A stretch of 64,000 nt of DNA from Muscardinus avellanarius (Eukaryota; Chordata; Mammalia; Rodentia; Gliridae). The notes under the pieces were generated by a model. That model saw nothing but the letters and a program-made list of their open reading frames with translations. It made no database searches and was not told the origin of the DNA. Below, in pieces: positions 1-11,439 of this stretch. Position 1 is the stretch's first letter. The number at the start of each line of letters is the position of its first letter. The stretch covers positions 30,547,575 through 30,611,574 of the forward strand of contig OY726563.1 of the NCBI GenBank assembly GCA_963383645.1, given 5' to 3'. The position numbers were made by a program, and so were the translations under genes.

Positions 1-1593
1 TATCAACTGTAACAGTTTCATTTTTATCCTACCTTATTTATTAAATAAAAGGAATATTGGTAAGCATGAGCCCATGCTTTGTCTAAGGATATGTTTCCAA
101 CCTTGCAAAATGTGACTTTGGGAGGTTCTAAAAGAATGACCCTGTCTGAGAGAGGCAAGATTGAGAGCCTGAGCTGGAATTTGAAGCATTCTAGCTTCTG
201 GTTCGGTTTATTCCTAAGACCAATCATAGACTTCTCCTTTCACAACTTGGGTTACACAATAACTAAGCAATTTCAAATTTAGTCTTTCTAACTCCAACCA
301 AAATAACCTGACAAATTTGGCAAAAAAAGAAGAAAATAAACCCAGTTATCAAATAAAAAGTTTTAAAGATGATATGTATCCATCTATTAAAGATTCAAAA
401 ATTGCCTTTAATAACACACTTATTTTACTAGTGAAATGAATTGGACAAAGTCTTGTTTCCAGGCAGATTTATTCATACAGTGAAATTTGTAGCTATGTTT
501 GCCAACATAGCTTTCTGTAATAAGTTCTCCTCATAATCTCCCTATGTTTATTTGACAAATGCAAAATAGAAATGAGTTCAGTAAGGTCTGCTTTGTAAAA
601 TGCACAAGTGGAAGAACCACAAAGTTCACTGAGATCCTTAAAGGCAGAGATCAAACGTTCCCATAAAATGTTCCTGTCATAATCAAAATACTTGCTGGGA
701 ACTTGTGGCCCCGTGGCAATTATTTTGTTCTTAATAAGCCAGATATTTTTAGTATTGCATCATTATTAAAGTAAAACGAAAAATAAGGAAAAAGTAGTTT
801 GGAATAAATCACTTCAGGTCCACAGCTCAGTTCACTTTGGATTCACTCAGGTGTGTGTTTATTTTAATAGCTGATCTGAAGGCATGTGAGATGCCCCAGC
901 TGGCCAGAGACTAAACAGAAAAACACAGAACTTAAAACTAAGCACGCATGCAGCATAGAATAATAATCGAGTTAGGCTCCTTAAAATGCTAAATGCCCGG
1001 AAATCTCTAACCCTTAGGTTTAAGTCTACACAACAGCAAATACCTTATATTTCGTTTCTAAGAGTGACTTTTAGAATTCTAAAATTCAAATTCTAAGACA
1101 GCTTCCTAAAAAGCAGATTCAAAGATTATTTGACAATCTGCGCTCTCTCCTTTCCAAGATATTAGTGTAGGTTCACTTAACATTCTTTTTGAGAGTAAGC
1201 AGATTGTCCTCAAAAGTCCAGAAAGAGGCAAGAGTTTGTCCTCAGGGAAAGGGCAATTCCATGAGCTGTAGCAGCATGCGGTAATTGGATGGTTTTAGTC
1301 CTGATCTGAGTTCCCACACGTACCTGCACAGGTCATTTGTGGATGAAAAATCTCCGCTCTCCTTGCTTCACCAGGGCTGAGGACTGCCTGTGACCAGGAG
1401 AGACCACAAAGAACAGGGTACGGTGAGATAGGCATGCGAAAAGGGGGACCCTTGTAACTCCAGGAAGAAACTTGGCAGCTCTGAAAGCGTACTGCTTGGC
1501 CCCATGCCAAGACAGGTTTTCTCTAGGTTAATTGTTGGGGGTGCACAGAGGGGCCTCAATGGCTCTTCAGTTAATGATAAGAAACAGACACAG
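1..1593. other. Unassigned AT-rich intergenic DNA
   Basis: No gene, clear repeat or low-complexity tract was recognised here. Open frames on both strands are short, lack conserved protein features and overlap each other. Base composition becomes GC-richer from about 1300 onward, towards the CpG-rich block downstream. Confidence 0.5.
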
Positions 1594-1787
1594 AGTCGGG
1601 CGTGGTGGTGCACACTTGTAATCCCAGTACTTGTGAGGCTGAGACAGGAGGATCACTGGTTGGCAGCCAGCCTCGGCAACTCAAGGAGGCCCTTTAAGGC
1701 TTAGTTAATAAAATAAGAAATAAAATCGGGCTGGGGGTGTAGCTCAGAGATAGAGTGCCTCTGGGTTCAATTCTCAGTGCCACAAAA
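1594..1787 (+). mobile_element. B1-dID-type dimeric SINE
   Basis: The left half begins with the 7SL/B1-like start (gggcgtggtggtgcacac) followed by the aatcccag block. The right half is ID-like (gggctgggggtgtagctcag ... gggttcaattctcagtgcc). An A-rich linker separates them. The tail runs straight into a long GAA repeat, so the microsatellite is derived from the SINE tail. Confidence 0.9.
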
Positions 1788-1849
1788 GAAAAAAGAAGAA
1801 GAAGAAGAAGAAGAAGAAGAAGAAGAAGAAGAAGAAGAAGAAGAAGAAG
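1788..1849 (+). repeat. (GAA)n microsatellite, about 18 units
   Basis: An almost pure GAA run begins in the A-rich tail of the upstream SINE and ends where a short CAG/CTG/CGG triplet stretch leads into the CpG-rich block. The poly-Glu and poly-Ser open frames crossing it are low-complexity artefacts. It is a polypurine tract next to a probable promoter. Confidence 0.95.
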
Positions 1850-2860
1850 CAGCAGCTGCGGCGGCGGCACTGGGCCGGGGCACGGGGGCGGGAGGCTCTA
1901 GCCCAAAGTCCTGGATACTTGATCTCCCCACAGAGGCTGTGGAGGAAGCCGACTCCACTCCGCCTGCAGTTTCCCCTTTTCGCCTGGCCCCGCCCATTCT
2001 TCCATAACCCTGCCCTAGCCCGGCCCCAGCGCTTCCCACCTCCCTCGCGTCGGCTTCTGCTCCCGCCTCTCAGCTCTGGCTAGGTTTGGCTGTGGTGGGA
2101 GCGCGCAGGCGCAGCGTGGATCTCCCTGAGTGCGGAGTAGCGGAGCAGGACTGGCGCTAAGTGTGGCAGCTGCGCGGAGCTTCTCCTGGGAAACTTGGTC
2201 CCAAGACTGATCGGTGTGTGGGGGTGATTTGGGTCCAGTGAGGAGAAACTGTCCAGATGTGCTGACGTTACCTTTGCCTAAGGGTGTCTGGCCCTGGCCT
2301 CGTGGGGAGCGGAGTGCTTGGTGGCGGGAGTGGGCGAGGGTGTGTATGAGGAGAAACATTGGAGGAAGGACGTCCAGAGACTGGAAGTTCGCACACTGGC
2401 ATGGCAGGACTGGGAAGCACGCCAAGGGCGGTGGAAAGCGTCCCAGCTTCAAGTTCAGTCCCCCTGCTTGGTGCCCCTGAGTGGCATCCGGAGCTCATCC
2501 CTTCCCCCCGCGCTGCCTTCTCGCGGTGCATAGTTGCCAGAAAAGATCCCCATGGCTGGAGAGAGAATTTAGAGGAGGTGGGCTGTCGGGCCTGGTTGGT
2601 GTCCTGGAGGGCGTGGCGTACGTGTGACTTTACCCCTCCCCCGGGAATGTGTTTCTCTTCTGGTCCATTGTGTTCCTTGACGTTTTAACAAAGGCTATGA
2701 CTGTTTTGTAGGCAGTGGCGGGTGACAGCGGGGGGCGGGTGTGCGTGTGTGGATGCTTGTGAAGTCTGGATGTGGCCTGGAGGGACAGGGGAACTAGTGG
2801 GGCCTGGCGTGGGGGAAGTGGAAGGAAGCAAACTACCTTCCTGCTTCAGCTTTTTTTCCT
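1850..2860. promoter_or_regulatory. CpG island, probable TATA-less gene promoter
   Basis: This is the only long GC- and CpG-rich block in the window. It contains GC boxes (gggggcggga near 1885 and ccccgccc near 1990), an NRF-1-type palindrome at about 2103 and dense CpGs from 1855 to about 2650. There is no TATA box. Such islands normally mark the 5' end of a widely expressed gene. The direction is not fixed by sequence alone. A plus-strand first exon ending near 2213 (tcg before gtgtgt) is possible but the donor is weak. A candidate plus-strand exon about 44.6 kb downstream (46830-46879) would fit a long first intron. The open frames inside the island are arginine/proline-rich composition artefacts with no recognised domain. 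I do not recognise the gene. Confidence 0.75.
2103..2113. promoter_or_regulatory. NRF-1-type binding site
   Basis: The sequence gcgcaggcgca matches the palindromic NRF-1 consensus (GCGCAnGCGC), a common core element of TATA-less CpG promoters. Its place in the middle of the island suggests transcription starts within about 100 bp of it. Binding is inferred from the motif alone. Confidence 0.6.
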
Positions 2861-3600
2861 TCTTCCTGGTCCACTGATTTTGATCAGTGGTAGGAACAGC
2901 CCCAGAGGGGTATGACTGTGTGTTAATGTGAGCGTTCAGACTGGCTACAGCCATTGGTTTTGTGATTGTGTTGTTCATGTGTTCTACGAGTTCCTTTGGG
3001 AAAATATGAAACTAATGTAATTTAAAAAGAAATAATTGAATGGAAGGGTGAAGGTAGGGATAAATTATTTTTTGATTGAGTATAAAGCCGGACTTTGAAA
3101 GATGTGAAGGTGCACAAGTCAGACTAAGTGAAAAGTTAAGAGTATACTGTTGATTGTTTCAATCAAAAGCAGGCAATGGGGTTCGGGGTGCTGCCAAGCA
3201 ATTGAGCAGATTTAGAACATTAAAAATGATACTAGGACTATAAAACACTTGGGCAAATATTGTGACTATTGGATAAGGTTTTCATTTTCCGTTTTAGAAT
3301 CCTTTATGAAAGATGTTATTCGTATTTCCAAGAAAAGTTGTTGATATTTTTACACATTTGTTTTAACTTAATACAACAAAACATAACTGAACTTTCTCCT
3401 TCTCCACCCCTCTCCCATGATTGTGAGTCCTGTTTTATAAATATTTACTTTCATATCTGAAATATGTTTAAAGATAGAATTGCTTCACAGTATAAAGTGA
3501 ATAGGGTTTCTTCTCATTTTATTGCTATTTTACTCTCTTTTGTTTTTTCATGGTGTAATGATTAATTCCCTGAACTTTGCTGCTGGTTATTCAAGTGAGG
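2861..3600. other. Unassigned DNA downstream of the CpG island
   Basis: AT content rises rapidly after the island. No repeat family or coding segment was recognised. If the island promoter fires on the plus strand this would be first-intron sequence. Confidence 0.4.
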
Positions 3601-3800
3601 TGATGTTGGTGGGGGGTGAAGAAAGCAAAGAGTAAAAGAGAAAAGAGGAAGAGGTGGACAAATGGAAGGAGATGGAGGGAGAGGGAGAGGGAAAAAAGGG
3701 AAGACAGAGATGTGAAGAAGAGAGGAGGAAGGAAGAAGGCAGAAGAAGAGAGGGAGAGAGGAAGGAATAGAGGTGACAGAGGAGGGATAGTGTGAGAGGC
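3601..3800 (+). repeat. Polypurine (G/A-rich) tract
   Basis: About 200 bases are nearly all purine on the plus strand, with imperfect gagg, gaag and ggaaggag units and few pyrimidine interruptions. Such strand-asymmetric tracts can form triplex (H-DNA). No unit is regular enough to call a simple microsatellite. Confidence 0.85.
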
Positions 3801-4353
3801 GTATTATTTCTTTTCTTTATTTTTCTGTTATTTTAAGTTTTATGGTGCTAACATTACCAAACTTGGGATGTGGAATGTTGGTGATTCCTTTTCCCTTTTT
3901 CAGTGCCCGAAGAACTCCTATTAAGCCTTCTAAGACTCAGCCCAATTCATTTCTTGGGGATATTTGCCAACTCCCTAGAATAAATTAATCATCCCCTTTT
4001 CCATTAAGGTGATATCACTGGCCTATTTCTCTTTTGCTACTAGAACTTCAGTCTATTGTGTTACCCCACTTGCTAGGGCCACTTGGCATATGGTGGATAC
4101 TTAATAAATTTACAGTTTTATGAGAATAAATACTGTTAGAAAGACATTGATTTTCCATAAAATTTCTGGCATAGCAGGAAATTTATAATGTTGAAATTTT
4201 ATCTGAGCAGTGTTATTTGGAATATGATAAGGAATAAAAATATATATTCTCATGCATTTGTCATAGTTTATCCTTATAAAAGAGGTACAAAAACTGCAAA
4301 GAAAAGAGAAATAGGGACCAGAAAAAGATCAGCTTTTATTTATTGCCTGTTTA
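3801..4353. other. Unassigned DNA with possible L2-like remnant
   Basis: The stretch at about 4005-4130 resembles the 3' end of an L2 element (a phrase like gcatatggtggatacttaataaat). The rest is AT-rich and unassigned. Confidence 0.35.
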
Positions 4354-4553
4354 TGCAGTGCTGGAGATTCACCCCAAGTATGTTCTACCTCCACACTACA
4401 CCCCAGCCCTATTTCATTTTTTTATTTGGAAACAGGGTCTCATTAAGTTGCTGAGTGCCTTGCTAAATTGCTGAGGCTGGCTTAGAACCTATGACCCTCC
4501 TTTTTCAGCCTCCTAAGTACTAGGATTACAGGTGTGCACCACTGCACCTAGCT
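4354..4553 (-). mobile_element. B1-dID-type SINE
   Basis: Read on the minus strand it has the B1-like head (end near 4553), the duplicated ttgctgag segment and the ID half with ctacaccccagccc. It is moderately diverged. Confidence 0.85.
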
Positions 4554-4562
4554 TTATTTTTG

Positions 4563-4628
4563 TGTTGGAACCCAGGACCTTGCACATGCTAGGCAAGCAC
4601 TATAACACTGAGTTACATCCCAAGCCCC
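4563..4628 (-). mobile_element. ID element (tRNA-derived SINE monomer)
   Basis: It reads on the minus strand as a tRNA-like ID: a block resembling gtaactcagtgttatagtgc, then gcctagcatgtgcaag, then gtcctgggttcc. Unlike the dimeric SINEs it retains the gcatgtgcaag segment of classical ID. It abuts the SINE on its left. Confidence 0.8.
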
Positions 4629-5235
4629 AGGTTGTTTTTTTTTAAACCAAACTCTGGTACTGAATCTAGTGAAAATTAACCGTTTATCAAAACCACAAAT
4701 AGGGTGCTGTCAGAACTTAGGAAGTACTACTGATGAATCAAGCTTGCCAGGTGGTAGCCTCCAAAGCCTAATATAACTAAAGAAAGCTGTACCATAATCA
4801 GGCTCCTTCTAAAGCTTAAGGTGGTTTGAGCCTTTAGCTAATGGGTTTCTTTGAGTTACAGTATTCCTTAATTTGCTTGGATTATTTTCACCATCTTAAC
4901 TTTGACATTCTCTTAATTCCACCAGTATCACTGGCCTTCCAATCACCTCTGGATCATAATAGAACTTGACTTCCCTCATGTTCTTCACCAAATCCACTAA
5001 ATCTCTTCAATCTGACTCCCAGCTTTCATCTCCTGAATGGATTTACCACTGGGAGAGAATATCACAAGCAAATAATCACTCACTTCGTGAAATAATGGAA
5101 TTGATATTTTAATTTAAAATGAGTCACGATTGACTACTACATTATTATTCCAGGTTTCTGTGCCTGTAAAGCAGAAAATCTATCCCAGTCATCTGTTTTT
5201 TCTCCTTCATTTAACATTAGTTATTTCTTCTTTTT
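4629..5235. other. Unassigned intergenic or intronic DNA
   Basis: No gene or clear repeat was recognised. Overall AT-rich with short non-conserved open frames. Confidence 0.4.
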
Positions 5236-5357
5236 TTGTGTGTGGTACTGGGGGTGGAACCCAGGTGCTTTCTATCTCCAGGCTATACTCCCAGATCTAT
5301 TTTATAGTTTACTTGGAAACAGGGTCTCACTAAGTTGCTGAGAGCCCCACACCTGGC
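5236..5357 (-). mobile_element. Internally deleted B1-dID-type SINE
   Basis: The ID half and the start of the B1 half are present, but the middle of the B1 half is missing, so the sequence jumps from gctgagagcc to the acacctggc head. Flanking copies of aacattagtta (5212 and 5358) are a target-site duplication, so the element inserted as a unit and the deletion is internal. Confidence 0.8.
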
Positions 5358-5714
5358 AACATTAGTTACTTCTAATGGCTACACAATTGTATTTTTTACA
5401 ACCTTTCTTATTCAAATGATTTTTAAAAATTGTATAGATATGCTGTGTTTTAACGCTATAGCCTCAGCCCTTGCTGTAAGATTTTCATATAAGTATTTAT
5501 ATGTTTTTCATTCAATTATGCAACTATGTATGTACCTATCAATGATCTAGGGATTGGGGATGCAAAAGGAAATAAATGTTTTAGGCATGGAGGATACAAT
5601 AGTAATGTAAATAGTCGTGTTTTATTTGGAAACTCTGTCCTCAAATAGCTTACATCTTTTTGGGGGGAGACAAAACAAATTTAAAAGGCAAAATATATAT
5701 ATAAAAAAAATACA
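5358..5714. other. Unassigned DNA
   Basis: No gene was recognised. The segment near 5545-5660 vaguely resembles an ancient mammalian repeat but is too diverged to assign. Confidence 0.3.
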
Positions 5715-5866
5715 AGCCAGGTGTGGTGGCACACGCTTGTAATCCCTGTGCTTGGGAGGTGGAGACCAGAGGATCGTGGAGGTTCAAAGTCAGCCTTGCT
5801 GGCTTAGGAGACCCTGTTTCCAAATAAAAATATAAAATAGGTCTGGGAGTATAGCCCAGAGATAGC
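5715..5866 (+). mobile_element. B1-dID-type SINE, 3' truncated
   Basis: B1-like head agccaggtgtggtggc, single ctggcttaggagaccctgtttcc block and the start of the variant ID half (aggtctgggagtatagccc). It ends before the ID B-box equivalent. Confidence 0.85.
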
Positions 5867-6041
5867 ACATTACTCAAATGTTTGTGGTGATGCTGGTATA
5901 AGCAAAACTAGTGTGTTGTCAATTATATAAAATTACTAAACATATGTATATTATGTAACATGTGAGGATGGTAATACATGACTGGTACTGGTTTATGTAT
6001 TTGCTGTGCTGTAGTTTTAATCATTATTTTAAAGTGTACTT

Positions 6042-6256
6042 CTTTTTTTTTTTTGCGGGTCTGGGGATGGAACCTAGGGACATTCGACCTCCAAACTACA
6101 CCCTCTGCCTATTTTTTATTATTTATTTTGAAACAGGGTCTGACTAAGTTGCAAAGGGCCTCACCAAGTAGCTGAGGCTGGTTACGAACCTGTGAGATCC
6201 TTCTGTCTCAGCCTCCTGAATGCTGGGATTACAAGCAAGCGCCACCATGCTCGGCT
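6042..6256 (-). mobile_element. B1-dID-type SINE
   Basis: A full-length minus-strand dimer: oligo-T tail, ID half (ggggatggaacc), duplicated aagttgcaaagggcctcac block and B1 head ending gccaccatgctcggc. Confidence 0.9.
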
Positions 6257-6840
6257 ACTCCTTCTACTTATGAAAATACAGTATGCCACGTTGCTGTGCC
6301 AACAGCCTTATATATTTTGAGTTTTGAGTTACTGTCATCTCTTGATCGCATCAAGAGACCATGTGCAATACTTGACCTATATCATCTGAGTTTGTATAAG
6401 TCCACTCTATGATGCATGTTTAAAGACAAAATTGATTAAAGATACATTTCTGAAAACATAGCCCCATTGTTAAGTGACACATAACTGTGCATACACTCAT
6501 GCATGTGTAGGTATATATTAATTTATATATTGCTGCTTTTTAAAGAGAAATACAAAGCAGGAAAGATGAGTGCAAAAAGCCACCAAGTATTCACCCATGG
6601 TTGAATAAGATGTGTTGGAAGGTGGTGATCAGTTTGCTATCAACATAGATCTGTAGGAGAGAATCATTTATTTATAAGAGCTTTCTTGACATAGAGAACA
6701 GCAAGTGAAAAGGTCAAGAACTTTTTCCATGAATAAAAAATTGTCCTTTGTGTAGAGTAGCATGTGGTGAATATTAAGGCACAGGGTCAGATAAGCAAGA
6801 ATTAGATGGAAATGTAGAGTTCCCATATATCCTCCGTACT
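6257..6840. other. Unassigned AT-rich DNA
   Basis: No gene or recognisable repeat. It lies between a SINE and the 3' end of an old LINE-1. Confidence 0.4.
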
Positions 6841-8748
6841 CTCTCACTCACACAACTTTCCGTACTATCAGAATATCTTATACCATAGAGGAGCATTTGT
6901 TTAAAGTGTTAAACTACATTGATAAATCATTATCACCTAAAGTTTACTATTTATATCAAGGTTTACTGTTGGTGTTGAACACTGTATGAATTTAGACAAA
7001 TATATGACTTAGGTCCACTATTGAAGTATTACACAAAATAGTTTCACTGCCTTAAATGTCCTCTGTGCTTTGTCTATTCAGCCCTCCTTACCCCCACCCC
7101 CTAGTTACCACTCAGCCTTTCACTGTCTTCATAGATTTTTCTTGTTCAAATACCATGTAGTTGCAATCATACAGTATGTAGCCATTTCAGATCGATTTCT
7201 TTAACTTAAAATATGCATTTGAATTTTCTCCATTTATTTCATGGTTTGATGGCTTGTTTCTTTTTGGTTCTGGTTAAATTCCATTGTCTGGATGTACTAG
7301 ATTGTTTATTCATCTACTAAATAAGCATCTTGGTAACTTCCAAGTTTTTGTGTGCAATGTGTGTCTGTGTACATAAGTTTCCAACTTCTTTGAGTAAATA
7401 TAAGGCACACAAGTGCTGGATCACATGGTAAGTGTATGTTTAGTTTTGGAAGAAACTGACTGTTTCCAAACTGGCTATACCACTTTGCAATCCCACAAGC
7501 AATAAATGAGAGTTCCTGTTGCTCCACATCCTTGACAGCATTTGATGTTTTAGTAGTAGTTCATTGTTTTCTTAACTTGCCATTCCGTAATGTCATATGA
7601 TATTGAGCAACTTTTCATATGATTGTCTTCTGTTGTGAGGTGTCTCTTCAGATGTTTTATCCATTTTAAAATCTGGTTGTTTTGTCATCGCTGAGGTTTA
7701 AGTCTTGTTTATATATTTTAGATAATATTCCTCTATCTGGTATTTCTTTTGTAAATATTTTCTCACAGTCTGTGGCTTAACTTCTCATTTTCCTGGTAAT
7801 GTCTTTGCAGAGAAAAAGGTTTTATTTTAATGAAGTATAGTTAATTAATCGTTTCATTCATAGACCATACCTTTCTTGTTATAACTGAAAAGTCATCATT
7901 ATGTCTGAGATTAGCTAGAGTGTCTTTTATGTTATCTTCTAGGAGTTTTATCGCTTTGTAAAACTACCATCTATTTTCACTCATTTCTTGTTAAGCATAT
8001 AAATTATCTAGATTCAAATTTATTTTTGCATGTGAACATCCAGTTTTTCTAATATCATTAGTTAGAAAGACTACCATTTCTTCATTGTATTGTCTTTACT
8101 CCTTAGTTAAACACAAGTTGACTATATTTACATGGATCTATATTGCAGATCCTTATTCTGTTATATGGATCTTTTTGGGTATTCTTTTGCCAACTCCACA
8201 TTATATTTTATCACTGTAATGTTGGCCTCATAGCATGACTTAGAACATACTTTATTGCCTTCCATCTTCTAGAGAGATTGCAGAGAATTGTTATCATTTC
8301 TCCCTTACATTTTGATTGAATTTAGCAGTAAACCTACCTGGGTGTAGAGCTTCCTAATTTGAAATATTATTGATTAGTGCTTCAGTTACTTTAATAAGTA
8401 TAATCCTATACACAATGTCTCTTTCTTCTTACTTGAATGAATTTTGAAAGATTTGTCTTCCAGGGAGCTTTTTCATTTCATCTAGTTTATCAGATTTGTG
8501 GACATAAAATTGTTCTTAATATGCTTTTATTATCCTTTTGTTGTCTATGGATTCTGTACTGATATCTCTTCTTTTATGCTTTATAATAATCATTTTAAGT
8601 CCTCTGTTTTTCTCTTAATCAGCCTGGATATATGCTTATCTAATTTATTGGTGTTTTCTAAGAACTATTTTATGGTATCATTGCTTTTTCTATATTGAGT
8701 TTCTACATTTTCATAGATTTGGTTTTTTTGCAATATTTAAATAGTTTT
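6841..8748 (-). mobile_element. Old LINE-1 (L1M-type) 3' UTR and ORF2 remnant
   Basis: Read antisense, the order 3' UTR then ORF2 C-terminal half matches old mammalian-wide L1M elements. Recognisable phrases include gtttcactgcc at 7041, agttcctgttgctccacatcc near 7511 and ttctcacagtctgtggctt near 7761. It is heavily mutated with no usable frame. It continues after 9048, interrupted by the insertion of a younger L1-derived tail. Confidence 0.85.
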
Positions 8749-9047
8749 ATTTTATTTTTTTAATTTATTTTTATTGGTGCAATGTATTCATACATCATAA
8801 AAGGTATAAAGAAAATACTTTTGTATAGATACATGCACACATCGCCCAGTTAGCCCGTACCAGATCCCCACCCCGTTCCCTCCCCATCCCTCCTTCCCAT
8901 GCTTGGCTTAGTGGTCGACATCTAGTTTTATAGCAATTTATCCAATATTAACGATGATAATCTCACATAACAGTTTAATTTGTCTGATACCAAGCTTTTG
9001 ATGACTTAAAGATAACATTTCAATATTTCTTTTTGCTTTCTTTCTTC
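8749..9047 (-). mobile_element. 5'-truncated copy of the half-LINE element tail
   Basis: The sequence matches the 3' tails at 18650-18945 and 61388-61680: the attggtgcaatgtattcatac end, the C-rich run at 8857-8898 and the block through tttgctttctttctt. It lacks the antisense ORF2 block and ORF1. It sits inside an older antisense L1 and is oriented the same way as its host. A short ttttatt direct repeat may be its target-site duplication. This third copy shows the tail belongs to a repeated family. Confidence 0.88.
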
Positions 9048-10103
9048 TTTTATTCAACTTAGGAATTAATTTCATCTTTTTTTCTAGTTTCCTGAGATAG
9101 AAGCTTAGATAACTAATTTTAGATTATTCTTTTTTCTAATATTTGCATTAAAACTATAAATTTTCGTCTAAGTACTGCTTTTGCTATATCTCACAAATCT
9201 CAGTAAGTTGAATTTCAATTTTCAGCTAATTCGAAATATTTTAAAATTTCTCTTGACATTTCTTCTTTGACATTTATGTTATTTAGAAGTATATTGTTAT
9301 ATTTCTTAAGTATTGGGGATATTCAGCCATATTTCTAAATTTTTTCATCCTCAAGTTCATTTGAACTCTAATTCTTTCATGATATAAGGAGCAGAAATTG
9401 CATTTTTATTCTTTTAAATTTGTTAAGATATGCCTAATGTCCTAGCATGTGTTCTGTGTTGGTGAATTTCCCATGTGTGCTTAAGAAAAATGTGTACTCT
9501 TGTTGGATGAAGTAGCTTAAGATGTCAATAACATTCAGTTGATTGATTGTACATTTGAGCTCAGCTGTGTCCTTACTAATTTTTTTTTTCCTGCTAGGTC
9601 TTTCCATTTCTATTTGAGGAGTGTTAAAGTGAAATAGTGGTTTCATTGATTTTTCTTTGTAGTTCTATGAGCTTTTGTCTTATGTATTTTGGCATGTAGT
9701 TAAATGCATACACATTGAAGATTTTTATGTGTTCTTGGAGTATTGACATGTTTATAATTGTGTAATGTCCTTCATGAGTGTTAATTTTTCTTGTTCTAAA
9801 TTTTCTGTCTAAAATTAATATATCTAATCATGCTTTATTTTGGCTAGTGTTAGCATGGCATATTTTTATTCATCTTTTTAATTGTAGCTTTTTGTGTTTT
9901 TAAAGTTAAAATGAGTTTCCTGTAGGCAACATATAGTTAAGTCTTTTTAATAAATCTATTCTTATTATATTTAAACCATTGACATTTAAAATATTTTGTT
10001 GAATTACTATGTACTTATCATTTTCTATGTGTTCCCCTTAATATTTATTCCATGCTATTTTTTGCTTTTTGTGAGTTTAATTAATAATTTTTATATGTGT
10101 AAT
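9048..10103 (-). mobile_element. Old LINE-1 ORF2 remnant (continuation)
   Basis: Antisense L1 ORF2 sequence resumes here. Recognisable phrases include tgtgcttaagaaaaatgtgtac near 9476 and a tagttaagtc block near 9935. Multiple stops and indels rule out function. Confidence 0.75.
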
Positions 10104-10435
10104 TGTTGGGATTCGTATCTCTGAATTCCACACAGTAAAATACTTGGTCCTCAGAGTAGCATTGTTAGAAGATGGTGGAACTTTTAAAGAGCTATTGGGA
10201 GGTCTTTAAATCATTAGAGGGTACAACTTTGAAAAAGATAGAGGGACACTGGCCCCTTCCTCTCTCACTTCCAATTCTCAGCCTATTCCCATAGTAATAT
10301 ACTGTCTTGTTACACATCCCAAAGCAGTGGGAACTATCATGGGTGGAAACCTCTGAAATTGAGTCAAAACAAACCTTTTCTCTTTATAAGGTGTCTGAAC
10401 AATTTGCTAAAGTGATGAAAAGATGGCTAAAAGTG
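10104..10435 (+). mobile_element. MaLR-type (ERVL-MaLR) solo LTR remnant
   Basis: The layout resembles MST/MLT1 LTRs. It ends with aaacctctgaaattgagtca, then an aaacaaaccttttctctttataag polyadenylation region, then an LTR-like end at gatgaaaagatggctaa. No internal retroviral sequence is present. The subfamily is not assigned. Confidence 0.6.
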
Positions 10436-10829
10436 TGATTATCTTGCCTCTTTTTTGGCACAATATGCTTTAAGAAAAACCTTTTTATATGGTTGCTCTA
10501 TAGTTGCTAAAATACATTTACAGCTAACCCAATCCATTTTCAAACAGCACCATACTATCCATGAGTGGTACAAATACCTTTTTATGTAACATTCCTAATT
10601 TCTACCTCCTGTATAGTGTATCATTTTTAATGTTTGTTTGTTTGTGTACACACATATGTGTGTGACAGGCTGACAGACTGGAAACTAGAAGTTTCTTTTT
10701 GCGTTTCTTATGACTTTTACAATATTTCTAAATACTAGTTAATTTTGCCCGTTTTGAATTTTATATGTGGAAGCATGGATATGTTCATTCTTGTTTTGCT
10801 CAGTATTGCACTTAGGCCATACATCCATT
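10436..10829. other. Unassigned DNA
   Basis: No gene or clear repeat. A short gtttgttt and acacatatgtgtgtg stretch lies near 10630. Confidence 0.35.
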
Positions 10830-11000
10830 AGTTGGGTGATTCTCAGACATTGATGTGCACTTGAATTCCCTGGAGAACTTGTTAAAATACAGATTCTGAC
10901 AGGTTTGAGTGGTCTCTGAGATTCTACCTTTCTATCAAATTTCCATGTGATGCTGATGTTGTTTTTTCCACAGAAAATGATAGGGGTTAGTAATAATAAG
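10830..11000. mobile_element. hAT-Charlie-type DNA transposon fossil
   Basis: Blocks gattctcagacattgatgtg, ccctggagaacttgttaaaa and catgtgatgctgatgtt are typical of non-autonomous MER-type hAT fossils (MER5/MER20/MER58 class). Too diverged to give orientation or subfamily. Confidence 0.5.
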
Positions 11001-11439
11001 GCCCTAGTTAATTCCATTTTTTGTGCTGTAGATAATTCAGTTATTTGCAGTACAAATTTTCATCTGGGAGGAAAAATGTGGGAAACTGTTCTTTAGTTGT
11101 CTATGTAGTGTTTCCCCTTCCCCTCATATTAGAAGCTAAGAAGAAACCAATTATTTTATACTAAAATGGGTATTTGTCATCAATGTAGCAGATTGAAGAT
11201 TTGAATAAAATATATGGTAATAGAAACATTTCTCACATTGCCTCTTTCAGTACTAGGCAAAGTTTTGCCAGCTTTATTTTGAACATGTTATTTTGACTCA
11301 AAGCAAAGTTAAAAAGGACATACCGATGCCCTTGTGTGTAAGTGTCTGTGTGCTGGCTTCTATATGCTTGGGAGTAACAGACAAGATTGAAGGCTTTTGT
11401 TCACATGTGAAATTAACAATGCCAATCTCAATATAATAT
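11001..11439. other. Unassigned DNA
   Basis: AT-rich, no conserved frame and no recognised repeat. Confidence 0.35.

Noticed and set aside
1767..2039. Open frames with poly-Ser, poly-Glu or poly-Ala next to the CpG island
   Set aside because: They are translations of the GAA repeat and GC-rich promoter DNA. No domain, conservation signature or splice context.
2015..2688. Overlapping 70-145 codon frames in the CpG island
   Set aside because: Several frames overlap on both strands, as expected for GC-rich DNA poor in stop codons. Composition is Arg/Pro/Gly-rich with no known motif.
4563..4628. tRNA-like sequences with A- and B-box-like blocks (also at 34185 and 54850)
   Set aside because: They are ID SINEs. 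They lack a full cloverleaf and carry A-rich tails, so they are not functional tRNA genes.
10104..10435. Possible intact endogenous retrovirus near the MaLR LTRs (also 19894 and 57948)
   Set aside because: Only solo, diverged LTR-like pieces are present. No gag, pro, pol or env sequence was seen.
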